A program made the position numbers and the translations under genes. From positions 1-12,862 of the forward strand of contig PXSC01000044.1 in the NCBI GenBank assembly GCA_003023535.1: a stretch of DNA of 12,862 nucleotides, read 5' to 3'. Shown here in pieces: positions 5,503 through 12,862 of the stretch. This DNA comes from Halobacteriales archaeon QS_9_70_65. GTDB taxonomy: Archaea; Halobacteriota; Halobacteria; Halobacteriales; Haloarculaceae. Position 1 is the first letter of the stretch, and every line of letters begins with the position of its first letter. The notes beneath the pieces were generated by a model. That model worked only from the letters and a program-made list of their open reading frames with translations, was not told the DNA's origin and did no database searches.

Positions 5503-7301
5503 TGCGCGAACGCGAGACGGACGTCGTGGTGGTCGGCGCCGGCGGCGACGGTCCGGCGCTGGCGTGGCGGCTCGGCCAACTCGGCGTCGACGTGACCATC
5601 CTGGAGGCCGGGCCCTTCTACGGCAACGAGGAGTGGCCGGCGCCCAACGACGCGCCGGGTGGAGAAGCCTCGGGTGACCCGGCGGACCTCTCGGGGGCGC
5701 TGTACGACGAGCAGTTCACCTCGAAGGAAGGCGACATGAACGATCCCGTGACAGGAACGCTCCGGTGGGGGCCGGCCGACGACGACCGGCCGCCGTGGCA
5801 GCGGACCGTCCCGCAGCAGGCGCTCATCGCCCAACTGTCGGGCGTCGGCGGAACGACACAGCACTACTACGCCAACCACCCGCGGGCGTTCGTCACCGCC
5901 GTCGAGGACCAGCCCCACTGGCCGCTCGACTACGCGGAACTGGTGCCGTATTACCGGCTCCTAGAGGAGACTCACCCCGTCGAGCCGGCGCCGACGACGC
6001 CGAAGGCCGAGGTGTTCTTCGAGGGCGCCCGCCGGGCCGGCTACGACCTCAACGAGGGGCGCAACGTCACCGAGGCGGGCTACCGGCCGTTCCCGAACGC
6101 GATCTCGCAGCCGGACGAGCACCTGCGGCGGGACGGCGGCGAAGACGGCAGCGACGCAGGTGCCGACGCCGACGCCGACGCCGGCGGCGACGGCGCGGGG
6201 TACCGCTACCCCGACTACGAGGGCGACACGCTGGCGATGCACGAACACCAGGGCGGCCCCCACCCGCGGGAGGCGCCGTTCCGCGAGCGGGCCCGCCGCT
6301 CGTCGAACGTTTCGCTGGTGCCGCGGGCCTTCGACACCGGCAACGTCGAGATACGGCCCGACGCCTTCGCGACCGACGTCCTCACGGAGGGCGGACCGGG
6401 CAGCGTTGAGGCGACGGGCGTGGAGTTCCGCGACACCTGGGCCGGGACGACCGAACGGATCCACGCCGACGCTGTCGTGCTCGCGGCAGGGTGCATCGAG
6501 ACGCCGCGGCTGTGGCTCAACAGCGGTCTGCCGGACGACGGCTGGGTCGGCCGCGGGCTGACGACCCACTGGTTCGACTTTGTCACGGGGATCTTCGAGC
6601 CCGACGACGTGGCGACGCTCGTCGGCCAGCCGGCCGTCGAACCACACCAGGGGCAGGCCGCCGGCTCGCGGCTGGACGTTCCCGGCGTCGGTGCCGTCGC
6701 GGTCAACACCTTCGCGCCCGGCGTCACCGCGATGGCGGTCTACGCCGCCGGCCGGGGCGAGTGGGCCTTCGACCGCGATACGGCGGGCGAGCCGTGGGAC
6801 AGCTGCGGCCGGCTGGCCGGCCGCGAACTGAAAGAGCGGATGGCCGACTACCGGCGGACGCTGACGCTCATCTGTCACACCGACGACCGGCCGCGCCGGG
6901 ACAACCGCGTCGCCGTCGACCCGTCGACGACCGACGAGCACGGCCCGGTTCCGCTCGTGGAGTGGGAGCCGCACCCCGAAGACGACGCCCGCCGGGACGA
7001 ACTCGCCCGCCGCGGCGCGGAGCTGCTGGACGAGGCCGGCGCCGACCACGTCCACCGCACCGACGCCGCGCCCATCCTCCTGCACATGCAGTCGTCGATG
7101 GCGATGGGAAAGGTGCTCGACGCGGGCGGGGAGGCGACGAACGTCGACCGGCTGTTCGTCGCCGACCACTCGGCGCTGGCCAACGGCGTCGGCGGCGCCA
7201 ACCCGACCCACACGGGACAGGCGCTGGCGCTGCGGACCGCCGAGCACGTCGCCGACCGCTACTTCGGCGGCGTCGACGACCCCGTCGGCGAGGTGGGTTG
7301 A
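5502..7301 (+). CDS. GMC-family FAD-dependent oxidoreductase (large subunit)
   Basis: The 599-residue protein is the catalytic partner of the preceding small subunit and would oxidise a sugar, polyol or related alcohol using FAD. The N-terminus carries the Rossmann motif GxGxxG (Gly12, Gly14, Gly17), then Glu35 in LEAG for the FAD ribose. GVGGTTQHYYAN follows near residue 115. The C-terminal GMC block includes ADHSALANGVGGANPTHTG. In it, His556 and Asn567/His570 are candidates for active-site residues. An Asp/Gly/Ala-rich insert (residues about 211-233) contains three in-frame GCCGAC repeats (6162-6179) and probably forms a disordered loop. No cytochrome or ferredoxin subunit lies alongside, so the electron acceptor is not evident. 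The substrate cannot be predicted from sequence alone. Confidence 0.88.
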   Translation: MRERETDVVVVGAGGDGPALAWRLGQLGVDVTILEAGPFYGNEEWPAPNDAPGGEASGDPADLSGALYDEQFTSKEGDMNDPVTGTLRWGPADDDRPPWQRTVPQQALIAQLSGVGGTTQHYYANHPRAFVTAVEDQPHWPLDYAELVPYYRLLEETHPVEPAPTTPKAEVFFEGARRAGYDLNEGRNVTEAGYRPFPNAISQPDEHLRRDGGEDGSDAGADADADAGGDGAGYRYPDYEGDTLAMHEHQGGPHPREAPFRERARRSSNVSLVPRAFDTGNVEIRPDAFATDVLTEGGPGSVEATGVEFRDTWAGTTERIHADAVVLAAGCIETPRLWLNSGLPDDGWVGRGLTTHWFDFVTGIFEPDDVATLVGQPAVEPHQGQAAGSRLDVPGVGAVAVNTFAPGVTAMAVYAAGRGEWAFDRDTAGEPWDSCGRLAGRELKERMADYRRTLTLICHTDDRPRRDNRVAVDPSTTDEHGPVPLVEWEPHPEDDARRDELARRGAELLDEAGADHVHRTDAAPILLHMQSSMAMGKVLDAGGEATNVDRLFVADHSALANGVGGANPTHTGQALALRTAEHVADRYFGGVDDPVGEVG

Positions 7302-7346
7302 GCCGGGCCGGTCACCGCCGCGGGAAGCGACCGACCGGAGTCGGCC

Positions 7347-7630
7347 GGCCGTGTTTAATTGAGCGAGAGCCGGCCGATCGGCCGACGTCGGGTGGGACCT
7401 CGAACGGGGCCGACCGCTCGCGCGGCGAGGCCGAGCGAGCGCAGCGAGAGCGGCCTCGTGAAGCAGCGAACGGGAGGAGCGACGTGAGGAGCGACGACAC
7501 GGGAGCGTAGCGAGCCGACGCACGCACGGCCGGCGGCCGCGCGCAGCGAGGCGCAGCCCGCGAGCGGGAGGGGGCGTTCGGACACACCACCGTCACCGTC
7601 GAAATACGCTACTCCCTCCTCACTGAACAT
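7347..7630 (+). repeat. Dispersed intergenic repeat, copy 2 (long form)
   Basis: This spacer shares the blocks of copy 1 (897-1041) in the same order and orientation: 7347-7357, 7365-7376, the 24-bp block at 7399-7422, the 21-bp block at 7561-7581, and 7584-7598. It differs by about 138 bp at 7423-7560, which is itself made of GAGCG/AGCGAG-type words. A perfect 14-bp palindrome CGGCCGATCGGCCG lies at 7371-7384. The element fills most of the 381-bp gap between the GMC gene and the Lrp gene, with no gene on either strand that I can support. Confidence 0.75.
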
Positions 7631-7652
7631 CATCAGTCGGTCCGACGGAACG

Positions 7653-7658
7653 TTCTTA
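7653..7658 (+). promoter_or_regulatory. Candidate TATA element of the Lrp/AsnC gene
   Basis: TTCTTA is centred 27-28 nt before ATG 7683, which fits a leaderless message and favours 7683 over the in-frame ATG at 7665. The sequence match is moderate. Confidence 0.3.
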
Positions 7659-7682
7659 CTGACTATGCACGATGTAGGGGGT

Positions 7683-8136
7683 ATGGAGACCGTCGATCTC
7701 GATTACGTTGACCGCTGCATTCTCTATTCGCTTCAGGAAGACGCGAGACGAATATCCGCGAACACCATCGCCGAACGGCTCGACGTGTCGGCACGGACGG
7801 TGCGGAACCGGATCGACGAACTCGAAGATTCCGGCGTCATCGACGGGTACCACCCGGACGTGAACTACGAAATCGCCGGGTACCAGCTGCATACGATGGT
7901 GTTCTGTACGGCTCCGATCGAGGGGCGAGAGCGGATCGCAAAACGGGCCACGGACGTCCCGGGCGTCATCAACGTCAAGGAGATCATGACCGGCGACCAG
8001 AACCTGCTGGTGGAAGCCGTGGGGACCGACGGAGACGACCTCAGTCAACGACGAGGATATCATCCGCAACGACCACGACAGTCAGTTTCACGAGTTCGAT
8101 CGCTACGATGACTCCTCACGGTCGGCATCGCAGTAG
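7683..8136 (+). pseudogene. Lrp/AsnC-family regulator with a frameshifting deletion
   Basis: The N-terminal part is a clear Lrp/AsnC regulator. A winged helix-turn-helix covers residues 1-55 (DYVDRCILYSLQEDARR, then VSARTVRNRIDELEDSGVI), and the ligand-binding RAM domain begins at about residue 60 and runs to EAVGTDGDDL. After Leu at 8040-8042 the frame changes character and stops at 8111 with an arginine-rich tail. The +1 frame from 8044 reads VNDEDIIRNDHDSQFHEFDR and stops at 8136, matching how such proteins normally end. The strand linking DDL to NDEDII is missing, so a deletion of roughly 40 nt (2 modulo 3) is inferred. DNA binding may survive, but effector sensing and oligomerisation likely do not. 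A sequencing error alone would not remove the linking segment. Confidence 0.72.
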
Positions 8137-8221
8137 GTACCGGGGGCACCCCGCCGCAGGAAACTGAATTCGGGGCCCTCCACGTGACTCCACGAATTCG
8201 AAATCAGAAATATACCGGTCG

Positions 8222-8228
8222 TTTTATT
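8222..8228 (+). promoter_or_regulatory. AT-rich promoter region before the TrkA-N gene
   Basis: TTTTATT follows GAAATATACC (8206-8215) in a short AT-rich tract. Either could serve as a TATA element for a transcript starting between about 8238 and 8255, leaving a short leader before ATG 8278. Confidence 0.3.
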
Positions 8229-8277
8229 CTTCTTCAGAACTCATCTGCCTCCATACTCCGATGTCAGAATCGAACTT

Positions 8278-8709
8278 ATGAACGCGATTCGACAGAATCC
8301 ACGCGACGGTCCCAACGGAGCGGCACGAAATGTCCCCATAATCGGCGGGGGCCGCTTCGGACTCGTCATTGCGAAATATCTTACCGAGGGCGCTCGATCC
8401 GTGACGTTCATTTCCGAAACCGAGCCGGGTGACATCACGGACAGGATGAGGCTGATCCGGCGCACACCACTGGATGCGAGCGACGTCCGAACCCTCGCGT
8501 CGGAGGTCACGGATATAGACCTCGTCGCCGTCGGGTCCGATTCGGAGACGCCACCGCTGGGATACGAGGCCCGACGTGAGTTCGACCCGTGTGACGTCGT
8601 CGCGGGTATCTCGGATCCGGCCGACGGGCCGGCGTTCGAAGGGACCGGCGTGGATCTCGTCGACGTGCCGCGGCTCCTCGCCGGGCGGGTACGTGACCGA
8701 CACGAATGA
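8278..8709 (+). CDS. TrkA-N (RCK-type) NAD-binding domain protein
   Basis: The 143-residue protein has a Rossmann nucleotide-binding start: IIGGGRFG (Gly23, Gly25, Gly28), a helix AKYLTEG, then VTFISETEP with Glu47 where NAD-binding members carry an acidic residue. The remainder (LDASDVRTL, DLVAVGSDSET, FDPCDVVAGISDP, GVDLVDVPRLLA) follows the TrkA-N layout. Such domains sense NAD(H) and regulate transport. Its place between an Lrp regulator and an amino-acid permease suggests it served that transporter. The start is uncertain. A second ATG at 8261 opens MSESNL and stops at once in another frame, overlapping as ATGA, so the N-terminus may have lost sequence. There is no second ligand-binding (TrkA-C) domain. 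Confidence 0.68.
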   Translation: MNAIRQNPRDGPNGAARNVPIIGGGRFGLVIAKYLTEGARSVTFISETEPGDITDRMRLIRRTPLDASDVRTLASEVTDIDLVAVGSDSETPPLGYEARREFDPCDVVAGISDPADGPAFEGTGVDLVDVPRLLAGRVRDRHE

Positions 8710-8785
8710 CCCGGTCGCTCGGCGGCGGAGAACTCGTCACCGGACGCATCGGGTGCGAGCCGGCGAGCGGTAACTGGAAGCAACC

Positions 8786-10860
8786 ATGACGAAAGAACTC
8801 GAACGCGACCTCGGACTGCCGGCCGTCATGGCCATCAGCATCGGCGCGATGGTCGGTAGCGGTATCTTCATCCTCCCGGGATTGGCGATGAAGATGGCCG
8901 GCCCGGCCGTCGTGTTCGCGTACTTCCTCGCCGGCGTGCTGGTACTGCCCGCGGCGCTGAGCAAGTCGGAGATGGCGACGGCCATGCCCGAGGCCGGCGG
9001 GACGTATCTGTACATCGAGCGGGCGATGGGACCGCTGTTCGGGCGGTCCTGCTGATCGTCCTGAACGTCGCCGGCGCGAAACAGACCGGCCGGATGCAGG
9101 TCGCCATCGTCGCCGTCATGCTGGCCGCGATGATCTGGTTCATCGTGGCCGGGGCGCCGAGCACCGAAAGCGCCCGCTACGAGGGCTTTTTCGACGGCGG
9201 AATCGGAGGGGTTCTCGGCGCGACCGGATTCGTCTTCGTCTCCTACGCCGGCGTCACGAAGGTCGCAAGCGTCGCCGAGGAGGTCGAAAACCCCGACCGG
9301 AACCTCCCGCTCGGCATCCTCGGCTCGCTCGTCGTCACCGCCGGCATCTACGTCGCCATCGTGACGGTGATGGTCGGCGTCGCCGACCGGGCCGCACTCA
9401 CCGACACGGAGACGCCGATGCAGATCGCAGCCGGGAACGCACTTCCCGCACTCGGGGTCGGGGCCGTCATCGTCGCGGCGCTGCTCGCGCTGATCAGCAC
9501 CGCCAACGCGGGGATCCTCTCCTCCTCGCGGTACCCCTTCGCGATGAGCCGCGACGGTCTCGCTCCCGACCTCTTCGAGACCGTCAGCGACCGGTTCGAC
9601 ACCCCGGTCAACGCGATCACCACCACCGGCGGGGTGCTGCTCGTCCTCATCGCGTTCGTCCCCGTCGACGACATCGCCAAGCTCGCCAGCGCGTTCAAGA
9701 TCCTGGTGTTCATCCTCATCAACGTCGCCCTCATCGCCTTTCGCCAGGGGTCGATCGAGGCGTACGAGCCCAGCTTCGAGTCACCGCTGTATCCGCTCCC
9801 GCAGCTGGTCGGCATCGTCGGGGGGGTGGTTCTGCTGCGCTACATCGGGCTCGTGCCCCTGGTCGGGGCCGTGGTCATCACGGTCGGCTCGATGGCGTGG
9901 TACTACCTCTTCGTGTACCGGCAGGGCGGCGTCGGCCGGGAGGGTGCGATGACCGACGCCTTCCGTCGGAGTCTCGGCCGGGACGTGGTCGAACAGACCG
10001 AATCCGAGGTCGGCACCGACGGCGACGAGGTGCTGGTCGCGGTCACCGAGGGGACGTCACTCGCCGCCGAGCGGTCGCTGATCGACCTCGCCGTGGACGT
10101 GGCCCGCACCCGCGAGGGCGGCGTTCGGGTCGTCCGGTTCGACGAGGTCCCCGACCAGACGCCGCTACCCCAGCCGGCCGAGCGACTCACCGAGGGAGAC
10201 CGGGCCTTCGAGGACCGACTGGCCGACCGAGCGGCGGAGTCGGCGATTCCGATCCGTTACGGCGAGATCGTCAGCCACGACGGGCGACACGCGATCGTCA
10301 ACTACGCGGCCGACGTCGGGGCGGACACCCTGCTCATCGAGCGTTCGGCCGGGTCGAAGCACCTGCTCGGCAGCGACGCCGGCTGGATCGAGGACCACGC
10401 TCCCTGCGACGTCGTCGAGGTCTCGGGCGTCGACCACGGTGCCGCCGAGCACGTCGGCGTCGTCACCGACGAAGGGCCGTTCGATCCGACGAAGGTCGGA
10501 CTGGCGGACGCGCTCGCCACGGCGGTCGACGGAACGCTTACGTTTTACTTCTCGGTGGCGGCGGGCGCCCCGGAGAGCCGTCGGAACACCATCGAGGACT
10601 ACTTCTCCGAGCTGGCGGACCTGTGTGAGGCCCCGGTCGAGACCCGGATCGTCGAGTCGGGACCCGGCGACGCCGTCGAACTCGCGGCCCGCGGATCCGA
10701 CGTCCTCGTCGTGAGCGGAATCCAGCGCGGTCTCACGGACCGACTGTTCGGGCGCAGGACCCCGGCGACGGGAGTCGAGAGCGGACACGGGACGCTGGTC
10801 GTCTACGGCGAGAGCCGACCGGGGAGAATCCGGAAGGCGGCCGAACGGCACCTGTTCTGA
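8786..10860 (+). pseudogene. APC amino-acid permease fused to UspA domains, broken by an internal deletion
   Basis: The first 89 residues are the start of an APC-superfamily transporter, with the membrane-buried motif SIGAMVGSGIFILPG and the segment PEAGGTYLYIERAMGPLFG. The frame then runs into RSC and a TGA at 9053-9055. A second frame takes over at about 9043, reading AVLLIVLNVAGAKQTGRMQV, a typical later membrane helix. Intact relatives carry about 40 more residues between those points, including a helix, so an out-of-frame deletion of roughly 125 nt (1 modulo 3) is inferred. The permease lacks part of its core and is probably inactive. It lies 76 bp after the TrkA-N gene on the same strand and is likely the last gene of that transcript. 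Confidence 0.75.
9094..10860 (+). CDS. C-terminal transporter and UspA part of the broken permease
   Basis: This open frame of 588 residues continues the permease after the lesion. It has about seven hydrophobic segments, for example AIVAVMLAAMIWFIVAG, the APC-like region SYAGVTKVASVAEEVENPDR, and ILVFILINVALIAFR, ending with YYLFVYR near residue 275. Two UspA-like domains follow. One is about residues 300-420 (DEVLVAVTEGTSLAAERSL to DTLLIER) and the other about 440-570, with EHVGVVTDEG and GTLVVYG. Permease-UspA fusions are common in haloarchaea, where the Usp part is thought to regulate transport. The ATG at 9094 is internal to the ancestral gene. Codon use stays haloarchaeal throughout, so the break looks recent. 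Whether this fragment is made is unknown. Confidence 0.65.
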   Translation: MQVAIVAVMLAAMIWFIVAGAPSTESARYEGFFDGGIGGVLGATGFVFVSYAGVTKVASVAEEVENPDRNLPLGILGSLVVTAGIYVAIVTVMVGVADRAALTDTETPMQIAAGNALPALGVGAVIVAALLALISTANAGILSSSRYPFAMSRDGLAPDLFETVSDRFDTPVNAITTTGGVLLVLIAFVPVDDIAKLASAFKILVFILINVALIAFRQGSIEAYEPSFESPLYPLPQLVGIVGGVVLLRYIGLVPLVGAVVITVGSMAWYYLFVYRQGGVGREGAMTDAFRRSLGRDVVEQTESEVGTDGDEVLVAVTEGTSLAAERSLIDLAVDVARTREGGVRVVRFDEVPDQTPLPQPAERLTEGDRAFEDRLADRAAESAIPIRYGEIVSHDGRHAIVNYAADVGADTLLIERSAGSKHLLGSDAGWIEDHAPCDVVEVSGVDHGAAEHVGVVTDEGPFDPTKVGLADALATAVDGTLTFYFSVAAGAPESRRNTIEDYFSELADLCEAPVETRIVESGPGDAVELAARGSDVLVVSGIQRGLTDRLFGRRTPATGVESGHGTLVVYGESRPGRIRKAAERHLF

Positions 10861-11037
10861 GTCGCGGTTGAACCGCCCTTGCCCCGCCTCCGGCGCGGCG
10901 CTCGACGGGAGCCCGGCCGGCCGGTACGCGCCGACGCATCGAGTCGGGTCCGTCGTGTGCCGGCGAAATGCTACCGACGACCGCGGGCGGGCCGACCGTC
11001 GGGCGCCGCGTCGTGGCGGTCGCGACGGCCGACGGGC
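10861..11037. other. Convergent spacer between permease and GtrA genes
   Basis: No gene was found here. Right after the permease stop lies the near-palindrome GCGGTT-G-AACCGC (10864-10876), a possible weak terminator, and a GC-rich run GGCCGGCCGG near 10916. Nothing else stands out. Confidence 0.4.
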
Positions 11038-11535
11038 TCAGCCCCAGGTCCACCGCGCGTCGAGGGCGTACCGGTACAGCCCCGAAATGGGGATGGCGAG
11101 GAGGTTCGCCAGCAGCACGATCTGGTCGGCGACGGGGACCCCGGACAACGCCGTCACGAACGCGTACTGGTCCATCAGCGCCGCGCGGGCGGCCTCCAGC
11201 TCCAGGATCTGGCGGAAGCCGTACAGCAGCCCGAGCTGTAGCGGGATGGCCGACCCGCGGACGAGACTGGTTTTCAGCAGCCCGTAGGCGTACGCTCGGC
11301 GGCCGGTCTTCCGGTCGGCGCTGAACGTCCAGACGTTGTTCAGAATGTACTGGAAGACGATGGTGATCGCGATGGAGACCGCGGCGGCGACGAGGTAGTT
11401 GAACTGGACGAGCCGGAGCAACGCGAACAGCAGCCCCTGCTGGACGACGGCTGCGGTGACGCCGACGATCGCAAAACGTCGCAGCCGGACGGCGAGCGGT
11501 CCTCGGGGCGCCATCCCCAGTAGTCGTCGCAACAT
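11038..11535 (-). CDS. GtrA-like membrane protein
   Basis: The 165-residue protein has four hydrophobic segments and the hallmarks of the GtrA family. These include FAIVGVTAAVVQQGLLF at the start, a central helix ending FQYILNNVWTF with the conserved Asn-Asn-x-Trp-Thr-Phe, and the C-terminal RYALDARWTW. Family members sit in the membrane and are thought to flip or handle lipid-linked sugars used in cell-surface glycan synthesis. The gene starts 23 nt after the stop of the sulfatase on the same strand, so the pair is likely an operon. A GGAGG on the minus strand (RC of 11553-11557) lies 17 nt before the ATG, somewhat farther than a usual ribosome-binding site. Confidence 0.85.
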   Translation of the reverse strand: MLRRLLGMAPRGPLAVRLRRFAIVGVTAAVVQQGLLFALLRLVQFNYLVAAAVSIAITIVFQYILNNVWTFSADRKTGRRAYAYGLLKTSLVRGSAIPLQLGLLYGFRQILELEAARAALMDQYAFVTALSGVPVADQIVLLANLLAIPISGLYRYALDARWTWG

Positions 11536-11558
11536 TGGTCCGTCCTATCTCGCCTCCG

Positions 11559-12862
11559 TTATCTGTACCCGAGCGCCGAGAGCCGGGTCTCGAGGTCCTC
11601 GTCGATATCCGCGTCGCCGTCGGCGTCGGCGCCGGTCAGCGAGGCGGCGTGTGCCTCCGCGACGGGGCGGAGCTCCTCGGCGGCCGCCGCCGCGTCGGTT
11701 CCCGGCGTCGTCGGCGTGCGGTCGGTTTGCTGGTCGGGGTCCGAGGGCCGGTGGTACAGCTCCTCGGCGCCCGTCTCGGCGTTCCTGATGTAGGTCCACT
11801 CGGCGGTCCGGACGCCGACGAGCAGGTCGCCGTCGGCCAGCCCGCGCGGGATGGGCTGTTGGGTGACCTCCTCGCCGCGGACGGTGACGGAGACGACGGG
11901 GTCCGCCGCCGGCGACGAGCCGTCGGCGACCGCAGACAGGAGACTCCGGCCGTCCCAGCCGTCGGCCGGCTCGACGCCGACCGCGTCGCAGACCGTCGGC
12001 GGCACCGCGTCGAGCCCGACCGCCCCCTCGACGCGGCGACCCTCGAGGCCCGGCACGTCGACGATGAGCGGGACGTGAGCGAGTTCGTCGTACAGCTTCG
12101 GGTAGTGGGCGAGGTGGCCGTGTTCCTGGAACTCCTCGCCGTGGTCGCCGGCGACGACGAACGCGGTGTCGTCGGCGATTCCGGCCGCCGACAGCGCCTC
12201 CCGCAGCCGGCCGATGCTGGCGTCGACCTGCCGGACCGCCCCCTGGTACAGCGTCCGGAGGTCGCCGAGCGTCCGGTCGCTCACCTCCAGGCCGAGGCCG
12301 GTCTTCGTGTGGGCCAGCACCATCCGGTGGGTGCCGAGCCGCGAGTCGGAGACCTCCCGGACGTAGCGGGGCGCCGGCACGTACGGCGTGTGTGCGTCCA
12401 TGTAGTGAACCCACAGGAAAAAGCGCCCGTCGGTTTCGGCGATGAAGTCGGTCGCGCCGCGTTCGACGTCGAGCCCGCGGGAGGCGTCGTGGAACGGCTG
12501 GGCGTCGGCGTCGCCGCGGAGTCGCGAGGCGATCCGCCGGAACGGCGAGGTCGCGAGCTGGACCCACGCCTCGACGGTCGGGTGAGCCGCCAGATACCGG
12601 CTGTAGAAGCCCGAGCCGACGTCGGCCACGAACGACTCGAAGGTGTCGAAGCCGTCGTCGTACCCCCAGTGGCCCGTCAGGAAGCCGTTGGCGGCGTTGT
12701 AGCCGGCGGTCTCCAGGCCGGCCGCCGACAGCGCCGACGCCAGCGTCCGCGACTCGTTGACCCCGATGCGGCCGGAGTCGGCGAACACCGGCCGCGAGGC
12801 GAGGATACCGGGAAACGAGAAGGGCGTCCAGTTGCCCGTCGCGAAGGCGTGCTCGAAGACGG
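11559..12862 (-). CDS. Sulfatase / alkaline phosphatase superfamily hydrolase, 5' end outside window
   Basis: The frame is open to the right edge. Residues before the internal GTG at 12788 read HAFATGNWTPFSFPGILAS, which is typical sulfatase sequence, so the gene starts beyond the window and that GTG is not its start. About 434 residues are visible. LWVHYMDAHTPYVPAPRY and the metal-site block FVVAGDHGEEFQEHGHLAH to HVPLIV are characteristic of the arylsulfatase/phosphatase fold. The formylglycine motif (C/S-x-P-x-R) lies upstream and cannot be checked, so the true chemistry (sulfate ester, phosphoglycerol or other) is open. The tail is acidic and ends in ALGYR. With the GtrA gene 23 nt downstream, a role in surface polysaccharide or glycoprotein modification is inferred. 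Confidence 0.87.
   Translation of the reverse strand, partial: VFEHAFATGNWTPFSFPGILASRPVFADSGRIGVNESRTLASALSAAGLETAGYNAANGFLTGHWGYDDGFDTFESFVADVGSGFYSRYLAAHPTVEAWVQLATSPFRRIASRLRGDADAQPFHDASRGLDVERGATDFIAETDGRFFLWVHYMDAHTPYVPAPRYVREVSDSRLGTHRMVLAHTKTGLGLEVSDRTLGDLRTLYQGAVRQVDASIGRLREALSAAGIADDTAFVVAGDHGEEFQEHGHLAHYPKLYDELAHVPLIVDVPGLEGRRVEGAVGLDAVPPTVCDAVGVEPADGWDGRSLLSAVADGSSPAADPVVSVTVRGEEVTQQPIPRGLADGDLLVGVRTAEWTYIRNAETGAEELYHRPSDPDQQTDRTPTTPGTDAAAAAEELRPVAEAHAASLTGADADGDADIDEDLETRLSALGYR

Noticed and set aside
6491..7510. 339-codon plus-strand frame overlapping the GMC gene end
   Set aside because: It is almost entirely Arg, Gly and Ala and lies in an alternative frame of a confirmed gene.
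5961..7523. 520-codon open frame on the minus strand across the GMC gene
   Set aside because: It is the antisense shadow of a clearly recognisable GMC oxidoreductase, and GC-rich DNA has few stop codons. Its translation is Arg/Val/Gly-rich with no family motif.
8261..8281. Six-codon ORF MSESNL before the TrkA-N gene as a separate gene
   Set aside because: It is too short to support, and may be the displaced original start of the TrkA-N protein, so it is discussed with that gene.
11545..12567. 340-codon minus-strand frame over the sulfatase
   Set aside because: It is an Arg/Gly-rich shadow frame of the sulfatase, which has clear metal-site motifs in its own frame.

Overview
The window comes from a haloarchaeon (class Halobacteria). 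The evidence is very GC-rich coding DNA, highly acidic predicted proteins, an archaeal Spt5 with a KOW domain, TATA-like elements placed about 27 nt before start codons (the leaderless arrangement common in haloarchaea), and several family types typical of this group. I cannot name the genus from the sequence.

Layout, left to right. (1) 2-331: the end of the core transcription elongation factor Spt5, then a repeat-rich spacer (332-533). (2) 534-1861: a divergent pair, a small two-C2H2-zinc-finger protein on the minus strand and a PHP-domain protein on the plus strand, separated by copy 1 of a dispersed repeat. (3) 2021-4577: an accessory block. A 736-residue protein ends in a CHAT-like (caspase-fold) domain with a visible His/Cys pair. 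It is preceded by an overlapping 37-codon ORF and faced by a convergent, apparently leaderless 44-residue membrane peptide. The DNA becomes noticeably AT-richer through the 3' end of the protease gene and the small gene. (4) 4877-7301: a probable operon of a 12-codon leader ORF, a gluconate 2-dehydrogenase subunit 3-like protein and a GMC-family FAD oxidoreductase, each overlapping the next. (5) 7302-7682: intergenic copy 2 of the dispersed repeat, enlarged by about 140 bp. (6) 7683-10860: a regulator/TrkA-N/amino-acid-permease module that looks decayed. The Lrp/AsnC gene and the APC-transporter/UspA gene each carry an internal out-of-frame deletion. (7) 11038-12862, minus strand: a sulfatase (5' end outside the window) followed by a GtrA-like membrane protein, suggesting cell-surface polysaccharide or glycan work.

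The strongest items for follow-up are the CHAT protein with its small convergent membrane-peptide neighbour, the two repeat copies whose conserved 3' core sits 98-99 bp before two unrelated start codons, the chain of overlapping leader ORFs, and the two frameshifting deletions in one regulatory/transport module. No rRNA, tRNA, CRISPR array or intact insertion sequence was seen.
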